Assembly (NCBI GenBank): GCA_016869215.1
Contig: VGEP01000024.1
Coordinates: 1-64,000 of the forward strand
Origin: Alphaproteobacteria bacterium
GTDB lineage: Bacteria > Pseudomonadota > Alphaproteobacteria > Rhizobiales > Xanthobacteraceae
Length of the DNA: 64,000 bases
Direction of reading: 5' to 3'
Shown here: positions 10,106 to 18,466 of the stretch, piece after piece
Layout: each line of letters opens with the position of its first letter
Numbering within the stretch: the stretch's first letter is position 1
Program-made: the position numbers and the translations under genes
Notes under the pieces: model-generated
Databases searched by the model: none
What the model saw: the letters and a program-made list of their open reading frames with translations, nothing else
What the model was told of the DNA's origin: nothing

Positions 10106-11022
10106 CGATGCGCCTCGACGGAGGGCGGCGCGTCGCGGCCGCGCATGAAGTCCGGCGTCGGCGGCGGGCCCCAGACCAGGCCGGCGGACTTGCGGTTCCA
10201 GACCTTCGGGCGCTGCGGCTGGTCGACATGCCAGGGCTTCGGATCGAAGTAGCCGAGGTCCTCGTCCAGCATCTTGTCCAGTTCGGTGTAGAACTCGATG
10301 ATCTGGTCGTCGGGATTGCGGTGGTAAATAAAGATGTTGTGGCCGGCGCCGTGGCGGCCGGGGCCCCAGATGATGTCGATCTTCTTGCGCCCGAGCCACT
10401 CGCACGCCGCCTGCATGTGCGAGAAGTCCTTCAGCTCGTAGGCGATGTGATGGAACTTCACGCTGTTGCCGCGGATGAAGTTCACCGTGTGGTGGTCCGA
10501 ATTGCAGCGTAGGAACACGAAAAAGTCCTCGATCCAGTCCGAGACGCGGAAGCCGAGCACCTTGCAGTAGAAATCCGACGTTGCCTTGGGATCGGGCACC
10601 GCCATCGCCAGATGGCCGAGCTTGAGCGGACCGATACCATCCACCGGGATGTCGCGGCCGAGGAACTTCCATTCCGCGAACAGGTCGACCGCGGTGCCCT
10701 TGTTGTCCTGGAAGGTCAGCATCTTCGGTGTGCCGGGCGTGGAGTCGCTGCGGACCTCGCCCTTGATGCCGTCTGCGGCCAGCCGCTTTACGATGCTCTC
10801 GAAGTCGTCGGTCTGCGCCACTTCCAAGGCGAGCCTGGCGCAGCGCGGTTCGCCGGCGCGTTCGAGCTGCAGCACGAGCTGGCCGGTCTTGGTCGCGAAG
10901 AAGACGCGATCCTTTTCGCGCGCGGCGACCTTGAAGCCGACGACATGCTCGTAATAGTCGATCTGCCGGTCGAGGTCGGGCGTTTCGAATGTGGCGTGGC
11001 CGATCCGGCGGGCTTTGATCAT
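10102..11022 (-). CDS. VOC family / type I extradiol ring-cleavage dioxygenase-like protein (tandem paralogue)
   Basis: MIKARRIGHATFETPDLDRQIDYYEHVVGF...GPLKLGHLAMAV...NSDHHTVNF...DQIIEFYTELD; stop overlaps next gene start. Confidence 0.88.
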   Translation of the reverse strand: MIKARRIGHATFETPDLDRQIDYYEHVVGFKVAAREKDRVFFATKTGQLVLQLERAGEPRCARLALEVAQTDDFESIVKRLAADGIKGEVRSDSTPGTPKMLTFQDNKGTAVDLFAEWKFLGRDIPVDGIGPLKLGHLAMAVPDPKATSDFYCKVLGFRVSDWIEDFFVFLRCNSDHHTVNFIRGNSVKFHHIAYELKDFSHMQAACEWLGRKKIDIIWGPGRHGAGHNIFIYHRNPDDQIIEFYTELDKMLDEDLGYFDPKPWHVDQPQRPKVWNRKSAGLVWGPPPTPDFMRGRDAPPSVEAHR

Positions 11023-11096
11023 CCGGTTGTCCTTCGTGGCATGCGCCGGAACGCGCGACACGCAGGGCGGCGGGCTTCCGGCTCGGTCCACGAAGG

Positions 11097-12371
11097 TTAC
11101 TTCATCAGCGCCACCGGCAACAGCGTGATCGCCGGAATGTAGGTAATCAGCACCAGCATGACCAGATAGACCGCCAGGAACGGCAGCATCCCCCGGTAGA
11201 GCGTCGGCAGAGGCGTGCCGAACAGGCCGTTGGCCGCGAACAGGTTCAATCCGAACGGCGGCATGAACAGACCGATGGCGAGGTTCACGGTGACGATGAT
11301 GCCGAAGTGCAGCGGATCAACGCCCGCGGCGTAGACGATCGGCGTCAGCAGCGGGGTCAGCAGCAAGATCGCGGCTGGCGGCTCCAGGATCGACCCCACG
11401 AACAGCAGGATGACGTTGATGACGAGGAGCAGCATCCAGGTTTCGAGATGCAGGCCGGCCACGAACGATACGAGCTGCGTGGGATATCCGCTGGTCGTGA
11501 TCAGCCAGCCGAACGCGCCGGCGGCCGAGACGATGATCAGCACCTGCGCGCTGAGCGCCGCCGAGTCGATGCTGATTTCCCAGAGGTCGCGCCAGGAAAT
11601 CTCGCGATAGATGAACATCGAAACCGCGATCGCATAGATGCAGGCGACGCCGGCCGCTTCGGTCGGGGTGAACAGCCCGCCGTAGATGCCGCCGAGGATC
11701 ACGACCGGTGCGAGGATCGCCCAGATCGAACCGCGCGACATCTGGCGGACGGTCTCGGCTTCCGGCTTCTCCGCGATCGGGATGTTCTTCACGCGCGCGT
11801 AGAAATACACGTAGATCGCCAGCGCCCCGCCGATCAGGATGCCGGGCACGAAGCCGGCGAGAAACAGCAGCGGGACGGACTGCTGCGCCGCGATCCCGTA
11901 GATGATCATCGGGATCGACGGCGGGATGATCACGCTGATGACGCCGCTCGCGGTCACCAGACTGACCGGGAATTCGTTGCCGTAGCCGTTCTTCCTCAGC
12001 GAGGGGATGGTGAGCTTGCCGATGGCCGCGACGCAGGCCACCGACGAGCCGGACATCACGCCGAACACTTCGGTCGACGCAATCGTCGCCATGCCGAGCG
12101 AGCCGCGCACGCCGCCGACCACCGCGAGAATGAGCTGGATCAGACGCCGCGCGAGGCCGCCGCGCGCCATCACGTCGCCCGCAAAGATGAACAGCGGAAC
12201 CGCGAGCAGCGGGAAGATGTCCAGGCTGCCGAACATCGCTGAGTGGATCGCCTGGACCGGATTGGGTCCGAGCATGATGCCGCCGAGCGTGGCCACCATC
12301 AGCACGGCAAAGATCGGAACGCCCATCAGCAGCAGCGCCGCGGGCAGCAGGCCGAGGACCAGCAAGGTCAT
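11097..12371 (-). CDS. dctM: TRAP transporter large permease (DctM family)
   Basis: VPLFIFAGDVMARGGLARRL, VIIPPSIPMIIYGI, TPTEAAGVACIYA, MPPFGLNLF. Confidence 0.93.
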   Translation of the reverse strand: MTLLVLGLLPAALLLMGVPIFAVLMVATLGGIMLGPNPVQAIHSAMFGSLDIFPLLAVPLFIFAGDVMARGGLARRLIQLILAVVGGVRGSLGMATIASTEVFGVMSGSSVACVAAIGKLTIPSLRKNGYGNEFPVSLVTASGVISVIIPPSIPMIIYGIAAQQSVPLLFLAGFVPGILIGGALAIYVYFYARVKNIPIAEKPEAETVRQMSRGSIWAILAPVVILGGIYGGLFTPTEAAGVACIYAIAVSMFIYREISWRDLWEISIDSAALSAQVLIIVSAAGAFGWLITTSGYPTQLVSFVAGLHLETWMLLLVINVILLFVGSILEPPAAILLLTPLLTPIVYAAGVDPLHFGIIVTVNLAIGLFMPPFGLNLFAANGLFGTPLPTLYRGMLPFLAVYLVMLVLITYIPAITLLPVALMK

Positions 12372-12907
12372 GGCTGGCCTCCCTGCCGCTCCGTCCCGGC
12401 CCGGACGAACGCGAGCACGGTCCGCACCGCCATCAGCAGCGCGACGATCGACAGGCCGATGGTCAGGAACGACTGCGGGATCCAGGACGGCACTTCGAGC
12501 GCATCGCTGCGCTGATCGAGCGTGTGCAGAATCGAAACGATCTTGGCGCTGGCCTGCACGATGACGGCGATTGCGGCGATGGCGACCACGGACCCGACCG
12601 CCATGATCGCACGGCGCAGGCCGGGCCCAGCCATGTCGACGAACGTATCGATGCGGATGTGCATGTTGCGCCAGGTGATCGCGACGGCGCCGGAGAACAC
12701 CGACAGGATCATCAGAAACAGCATAAGCTCTTCGGCCCAGCTGAACGGCGCGATGAAGATGTAGCGCGCGACGATGTTGGAGCCGTTGATGGCGACGATG
12801 CCCAGCAGGGCCGCCGCCGCGATCGCGAGGCAGACACGGGACAGTCCGTCGCCCAGGCGGTCGATCAACGCCGGCCGCCTGCCGCCGCCCTCGGATGGTT
12901 GATTCAT
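12368..12907 (-). CDS. dctQ: TRAP transporter small permease (DctQ family)
   Basis: Four TM segments; FSWAEELMLFLMI, WRNMHIRIDTFVD; overlaps dctM start. Confidence 0.9.
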   Translation of the reverse strand: MNQPSEGGGRRPALIDRLGDGLSRVCLAIAAAALLGIVAINGSNIVARYIFIAPFSWAEELMLFLMILSVFSGAVAITWRNMHIRIDTFVDMAGPGLRRAIMAVGSVVAIAAIAVIVQASAKIVSILHTLDQRSDALEVPSWIPQSFLTIGLSIVALLMAVRTVLAFVRAGTERQGGQP

Positions 12908-12973
12908 GCCCCTTCCGCTGCCGCCTCCGCCTCCTTACGGGAAGCGAAGGCCGCTGCGGTCCTCACTACGAGA

Positions 12974-14005
12974 TCAGTTCACCTTGTCGGCGATGGCCTT
13001 GAGTTTGGTGTAGAGCTCCTTGGACGGAGCGTTCTTGTCGAGCGTGGTCTGCACCGCCGCGCGGACCCGCTTTTCCGCGTCGGCCTGCTCGCCGGCCGAC
13101 AGCTTGACGATCTTGGCGCCGCGGTCGGTCCAGGCTTTGCGGTCGTCCTGGATGCGCTTGACCTGCCACTCGTACATCGGCGCTTCCAGTTTTGCGGCGA
13201 CGTCCCGGATGTGCTTCTGCAGGTCGGGCGCCAGCTTGTCGAACCAGATCTTGCTGACCAGCGCCGTCGTCGTCAGCGCCCACAGGCCGGTGTCGACCGC
13301 GTTCGGCGCCGAGTCGTTGTAGCGGAACGGCACGAACACGCCGATCACCGCGCTGACGCCGTCGATAGTGCCCTGCTGCAGCGCGGGAACCACTTCAGGC
13401 AGCGACATCGGCACGGGCGCCGCGCCCAGCGCCGCGACCGACGCCTGCTCGGTTTCCGACGCCAGCACACGCGTGCGCTTGCCGGCGAATCCCGCAAGGC
13501 TCGTGACCGGTTGCCGGAACACGAACATCTGGTGATCGTAGATTTGATACTGGATCGGGATCATCCCGCGCGTGGTCGAGAAGTCGGTGAAGATTTTCCG
13601 GAACTCGGGATTGTTCAGGACGCGGCGAGAGTGCGCGTTGTCCTTGAACAGGCCGGCCATCGCCAGCACCTGGTAGCGGCGATCGGCGCCGAAGAACAGT
13701 TCGGGCGGCCCCATCGCCGCCTCGATGGTGCCGAGCCGCAGACCTTCGGTCTGGCGCGGTGCGCCGCCGAGTTGGCCGGCCGGATAGACCTCGACCTTGA
13801 TGCGCCCGTTGGTGACTTTTTCCAGCTCGTCCTTGAAGCGCTTGAGCGTCTCGTGCTGGATATCGTTGAGCGTCAGCGTCGCAAACTTCATCGTGATCGG
13901 CTGCTGCGCCTGCGCCGGCGCGAATGCAAGCGCGGCCGCCGCCATGCCGATTGCGGCGAGGGTGCTGCTGCGGAACAGCACCGATCGGATGCTCGAATGT
14001 GTCAT
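12974..14005 (-). CDS. dctP: TRAP transporter substrate-binding protein (DctP family)
   Basis: Signal peptide, KFATLTLNDIQHETLKRFKDELEKVTNGRIKVEVYPAGQLGG. Confidence 0.93.
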   Translation of the reverse strand: MTHSSIRSVLFRSSTLAAIGMAAAALAFAPAQAQQPITMKFATLTLNDIQHETLKRFKDELEKVTNGRIKVEVYPAGQLGGAPRQTEGLRLGTIEAAMGPPELFFGADRRYQVLAMAGLFKDNAHSRRVLNNPEFRKIFTDFSTTRGMIPIQYQIYDHQMFVFRQPVTSLAGFAGKRTRVLASETEQASVAALGAAPVPMSLPEVVPALQQGTIDGVSAVIGVFVPFRYNDSAPNAVDTGLWALTTTALVSKIWFDKLAPDLQKHIRDVAAKLEAPMYEWQVKRIQDDRKAWTDRGAKIVKLSAGEQADAEKRVRAAVQTTLDKNAPSKELYTKLKAIADKVN

Positions 14006-14284
14006 GTGTTATCCCTCCCCCTTGATCCAATGATGCTAGACCAGCGGGAAACGTCGTTTCAATCGCCAAATCCGCGCGCCGCAACCACTGCGGGCATGAC
14101 GCCATGCCGCGTCGGTAGAGGAGGCGCCTCAGCGCCACGGTCCTGCCCATGAGATGGGCGGGACGCGGCCGATATGCCCCTCTGCGTTACGGCACTTGTG
14201 TTTCGGTCGATTGTGCCAGATGCGGCTTGCGGCGTCCGATCCCCTGCGAGCAACCGCCGAATTCCGAAGTGTGTCACCTGACGG

Positions 14285-14875
14285 CTAATCCGGACGGCTG
14301 CGCCCGCGCCTGCGGATTTCGTCGACGGCGCGCTCGCCGTTCCGGGCGAATTTGCGCAGGAAGGCGGAGAGTGCCGCGAAATCCTTGCGCGATACACTTT
14401 CGAACAGGATGTCATTGATCTCGCGAACCAACGGCGCCACCTCGCGGATCGCCTCTTCGCCGCGCCGCGAGAGCCTGACCAGCACGCCGCGGCGGTCGCG
14501 CGGATTGATCCGCTTGACCAGAAGGCCTTTGCGGATCAGGCGGCCGACCTCGGTCGTGACATGCGGCGGCGCAAGCTGGACGTAGTCGGCGATCGCGCGG
14601 ATTGAAACACCATCGGTCTGCTGCCGGTAGGCGGTGCCGATCATCACCGCAAACTGCGATCCGGTGAGCCCCATGGCGCGCCCGAAGGCCTCGCGGCAGT
14701 CGGCGAGGTGGCCGAGCGCCAGCACCATCAGATAGAGCGTCTCCCGGAACGCGTCGTCCCCGCCGCGGTCGAGCAGCGCCGGATGCGACACGGTCCGCGG
14801 CGCGGCAAAGGTGGAATTGCGCCAGGGTGGGGCCCTCGGGGCAGGGGCGGATTTGCGGGAATTCGCCATGCGCAA
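14285..14875 (-). CDS. MarR family transcriptional regulator
   Basis: GLTGSQFAVMIGTAYRQQ...SIRAIADYVQLAPPHVTTEVGRLIRKGLLVKRINPRDRRGVLVRLSRRGEEAI. Confidence 0.9.
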   Translation of the reverse strand: MRMANSRKSAPAPRAPPWRNSTFAAPRTVSHPALLDRGGDDAFRETLYLMVLALGHLADCREAFGRAMGLTGSQFAVMIGTAYRQQTDGVSIRAIADYVQLAPPHVTTEVGRLIRKGLLVKRINPRDRRGVLVRLSRRGEEAIREVAPLVREINDILFESVSRKDFAALSAFLRKFARNGERAVDEIRRRGRSRPD

Positions 14876-14943
14876 GCGCGGGTTGAGGCGGGGAGGTCGC
14901 CGATTTGGTGCGGCAGGATGCGCCGGAATTGACCCCGGCGCAA

Positions 14944-14962
14944 TAGCTACATAATGTAGCTA
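14944..14962. promoter_or_regulatory. Candidate MarR operator, perfect 9-bp inverted repeat
   Basis: TAGCTACAT-A-ATGTAGCTA between divergent marR (start 14875) and HpaB-like gene (start 14995). Confidence 0.75.
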
Positions 14963-14994
14963 AATTCCGAACCTATCGAGATGGGGTCCGCGCC

Positions 14995-16479
14995 ATGTCC
15001 ACCGCCCAAGCCACGTCATCGCGTTTGCTGCGCACCGGCGACGAGTACCTGCGCTCGCTGCGCGACGGCCGCCAGGTGTTCATCGACGGCGAGCGCGTCA
15101 AGGACGTCACGGCGCATCCGGCGTTCCGCGAGGCGGCGCGTTCGATTGCTCGGCTTTACGACATCGCGGCCGATCCGGCCAACCGCGAGCTGATGACGTT
15201 TGCCTCGCCCAAGACCGGCGCGCCGGTGCTGCGCGCCTACCAGATTCCGAAGACGCATGCCGATCTCAAGGCGCGGCGGCTGTTTCACGAGAAATGGGCG
15301 GAGGCGACCTTCGGCCTGATGGGCCGCACGCCCGACCACGTCGCGGGCTTCTTCTGCGGCTATGCCGGCGCGCCGGAAATCTTCGCCGGCGGCGGCCAAA
15401 AATTCGCGGACAATGTGGTGAAGTTCTACGAGCGGATGCGCGACGAGCACCTCTACGTCAGCTACGCCATCGTGCCGCCGCAGATCGACCGCTCCAAGCC
15501 CGCGCACAAGCAGAGCGACCCGGCGCTCTACGCCGGCGTGGTGAAGGAGCGCGACGACGGCATCGTGATCTCGGGCGCCCAGCAGCTTGCGACCGGCGGG
15601 CCGTTGTCGGACTGGCTGCAGCTCGCATGCATCCACCCGCTTCAGCCGGGCGACGAGAACTACGCCAACGCGGTCTGTGTTCCGATCGACGCGCCCGGCC
15701 TCAAGCTCTATCCACGCAGGCCGTTCGCGCTCGGCGCGCGCAATTCGTTCGACAACCCGCTGTCGAGCCGGTTCGACGAGTCCGACGCCTATGTGGTGTT
15801 CGACAACGTGTTCGTGCCCTGGGAGAATGTGTTCATCTACCGCAATCCGGAAATCTCCCGCGACCAGTGGTGGAAGACGCCGTCGCATCTGCTTGGCAAC
15901 CACCAGGCGCAGTGCCGCTACGTCACCAAGCTCCGCTTCATGGTGGGGCTGGCGCAGCGCATGAACGAGATGACCGGAAACGTTGCGGCCCCGCCGGTGC
16001 AGGTGATGATGGGCGAGCTTGCTGCGCTGGTGTCGATCTACGAGGCGCTGCTGCATTCGCACGAGGCCACGGCGACGATCGTCAACGGCGTGCTGTGGCC
16101 GCACCGCACCACGCTCTATTCGGCGATGGCGATGCAGTCGGAGCTGAACGGACGGATGCTGGAGATGATCCGCGAGCTTGCGGGCGGCGCCTTCATCACG
16201 CTGCCGTCGTCGCTCGCCGATCTCGAAAGCCCGCAGACCGCGCCCGACATGGAGCGCTACATGCGCTCGGCCTCGACCGACGCCAAGGGCCGAGTCGCGC
16301 TGATGCGGCTGATGTGGGACTTCATCGGCTCGGAGTTCGGCAGCCGCCATCAGCAGTACGAGAAGTTCTACGGCGGCGCGTCGTTCCTGGTGAAGATGAA
16401 CGTCAACCGCTACTTCGACTGGAAGCGGGCGACGGGGCTGGTCGATCAGGCGCTGAAGCTACCGGCGGTCGAAAATTGA
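14995..16479 (+). CDS. 4-hydroxyphenylacetate 3-monooxygenase oxygenase-component (HpaB) family flavoprotein
   Basis: LRTGDEYLRSLRDGRQVFIDGERVKDVTAHPAFREAARSIARLYDIA...MGRTPDHVAGF. Confidence 0.92.
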   Translation: MSTAQATSSRLLRTGDEYLRSLRDGRQVFIDGERVKDVTAHPAFREAARSIARLYDIAADPANRELMTFASPKTGAPVLRAYQIPKTHADLKARRLFHEKWAEATFGLMGRTPDHVAGFFCGYAGAPEIFAGGGQKFADNVVKFYERMRDEHLYVSYAIVPPQIDRSKPAHKQSDPALYAGVVKERDDGIVISGAQQLATGGPLSDWLQLACIHPLQPGDENYANAVCVPIDAPGLKLYPRRPFALGARNSFDNPLSSRFDESDAYVVFDNVFVPWENVFIYRNPEISRDQWWKTPSHLLGNHQAQCRYVTKLRFMVGLAQRMNEMTGNVAAPPVQVMMGELAALVSIYEALLHSHEATATIVNGVLWPHRTTLYSAMAMQSELNGRMLEMIRELAGGAFITLPSSLADLESPQTAPDMERYMRSASTDAKGRVALMRLMWDFIGSEFGSRHQQYEKFYGGASFLVKMNVNRYFDWKRATGLVDQALKLPAVEN

Positions 16480-16523
16480 AGCGCACCGCGCGCGGGGTCC
16501 CGGTTATCGGCGATTGGACCGGG

Positions 16524-16577
16524 GTCCCGGGTCAGCATCGCAGCATTCGCTGATGCTCATGCTGCGCTGCGCCCGGG
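16524..16577. repeat. REP-like imperfect palindrome
   Basis: gtcccgggtcagcatcgcagcattcgctgatgctcatgctgcgctgcgcccgggg between convergent genes. Confidence 0.5.
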
Positions 16578-16586
16578 GCAAGCGCC

Positions 16587-18107
16587 TTACTTCCCGTCCA
16601 GCCCCAGTTCCTTCCACCGCTTCTGCGCGGCCTGCACGTCGGCCTCGTCCGGCCAGACCTTCGGCGGGAAGCGCGCGCCGCCCAGTTCCGGATCGGGGTC
16701 GTAGTCGAGGTTCATGGTGGCGTCGATCAGAACCCGGTTCCACTTGCCGGTGCCGAACAGCGCCGGATTGCGGTCGCGCTTGCGCGTCGACGGATCGAGC
16801 CCCGCGCCGAACGTATCCGGCATGATGATGACGTCGTTCTCGCCGGCGTTGACGCGGTGCGCGATGGCCCAGTCCACCGCGGCGTAGTCGTGGATGTCGA
16901 TGTCGTCGTCGACCACGGTGATGTGCTTGTAGCGCACGTGCGCCGCCGACGAGCCCCAGATCGCGTTTGCCGCCTGCTTCGCCTGGTTGCGGTAGGACGA
17001 CTTCATGCGGATCAGCAGGTTGATCCCGGTCTGCACCGGCGGGCACCACACGTCGGTGATACCCGGCACGCCGGCGCGGTCGAGCACGTTCCAGGCGGTC
17101 GAAGCGCGCATGATCGAGGAGCAGATGCCGTTTTCCGAAAAGGATCCGGGCAGCGAGCCTTCGATCGCGCCGCGCAGGATCGGATTGTTGCGGTGGGTGA
17201 TGGCGGTGACGCGGATCGTCGGCTTCGGGCTCTTGTCGCCCGCGACATAGCCGGTGAACTCCGCGAACGGGCCTTCCATGTCCCAGTTCTTGGGATCGAG
17301 CTGGAGCATGCCCTCGATCACGATCTCGGCGGTGGCCGGCACGTAAAGGTCGACGGTCTCGCATTTGACGAGGTCGACCGGCTCGCCGCGGATCGAGCCC
17401 ATCACGTCGTATTCGCAGACGCCCTTGGGCACCGGTGAGCCGCCGGTGAAGCCGAGCGACGGCTCCCAGCCGATGGCGACCGCAATCGGCATTTCCGACG
17501 AGCCTCCGTTCTGCCAGGCGGTGACGTGATGGCCGATGTGCTGCGCGCGCCACATCAGGATCGGGATGCGGTCCTTGGCGCTCACCATGCCACGGTAGAT
17601 GCCGACGTTCATGACGCCGGTGGTCGGGTCCTTGGTGACGACGCCGCCGTAGGTCAGCAGATAGCGCCCGCCGTCGACCCGGTTCCATTGCGGAGTCGGG
17701 AAGTCGTAGAGGTCGATGTCCTTGCCGGTGATGACGTTCTCCTTGCAGGGCCCATCCTTCACGATGCGCGGCGGGACCTTGCCTTCGAGAATCGTCCGGC
17801 CGAGCCTGACCAGCTCGCGCGGATGCGTATTGGCCTCAAGCCCCATCATCATCGCGACGCGCTTGTAGCTGCCTAGCCCGCCGGCGAACACCTGGCCGCA
17901 GCGGGTGGTGTTCTTGTTGTAGTCCTTGATGTTCTTGAACAGCAGCGCGGGCCCGGTGCCGGGCCCCTGCGCCACGCGCGTGACGGTGCCGAGCTCGACG
18001 TTCCAGTCCACCTCGGCGTCGATCTCGCGCAACTCGCCCGCGGTCTTCAGGGCCTTCATCCAGTTGCGCATGTCGCCGAAGGCGACCGGTTTGCGCTCGA
18101 CACTCAT
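16587..18107 (-). CDS. UbiD family decarboxylase
   Basis: MRNWMKALKTAGELREIDAEVDWNVELGTVTR...GVVTKDPTTGVMNVGIYRGMV...PFAEFTGYVAGDKSPKPTIRVTAITHRNNPI. Confidence 0.95.
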   Translation of the reverse strand: MSVERKPVAFGDMRNWMKALKTAGELREIDAEVDWNVELGTVTRVAQGPGTGPALLFKNIKDYNKNTTRCGQVFAGGLGSYKRVAMMMGLEANTHPRELVRLGRTILEGKVPPRIVKDGPCKENVITGKDIDLYDFPTPQWNRVDGGRYLLTYGGVVTKDPTTGVMNVGIYRGMVSAKDRIPILMWRAQHIGHHVTAWQNGGSSEMPIAVAIGWEPSLGFTGGSPVPKGVCEYDVMGSIRGEPVDLVKCETVDLYVPATAEIVIEGMLQLDPKNWDMEGPFAEFTGYVAGDKSPKPTIRVTAITHRNNPILRGAIEGSLPGSFSENGICSSIMRASTAWNVLDRAGVPGITDVWCPPVQTGINLLIRMKSSYRNQAKQAANAIWGSSAAHVRYKHITVVDDDIDIHDYAAVDWAIAHRVNAGENDVIIMPDTFGAGLDPSTRKRDRNPALFGTGKWNRVLIDATMNLDYDPDPELGGARFPPKVWPDEADVQAAQKRWKELGLDGK

Positions 18108-18466
18108 GGCTTCTCCTTTACGGCAATTCGTTCGGCGGCGAATCTTTCAGCAGGCGGCGCAATCTCGGTGACGAGGTCGCGCACCAGCGTCTTGTTGGAC
18201 AACGGCGATAGCGTCATCTCCCGCGGCTCGAGCCGCGCGGTGCACGCATAGACGGTCTCGCCGTCCAGTTCCATCATGCATTCCTTGCAGGCGTTGGCGT
18301 TGATGCAGGAAAAGCGGATCGCCAGCGACGGGTCCTTGTTCACCCTGATCCAGCGCAACCCGTCGAGCACAGACTGGCCGCGCTCGAATGGCACCGCGTG
18401 GGCCTCCCAGCGGCCCGCGGCGGGGTCCTCGCCGCGCCAGATTTTCAAGGTCGCGGTCTCGGTCAT
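18104..18466 (-). CDS. Short 2Fe-2S protein resembling only the N-terminal domain of SdhB/FrdB
   Basis: RFSCINANACKECMMELDGETVYACTARL (C-x5-C-x2-C-x11-C); 120 aa; start overlaps SdhA-like stop. Confidence 0.85.
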   Translation of the reverse strand: MTETATLKIWRGEDPAAGRWEAHAVPFERGQSVLDGLRWIRVNKDPSLAIRFSCINANACKECMMELDGETVYACTARLEPREMTLSPLSNKTLVRDLVTEIAPPAERFAAERIAVKEKP

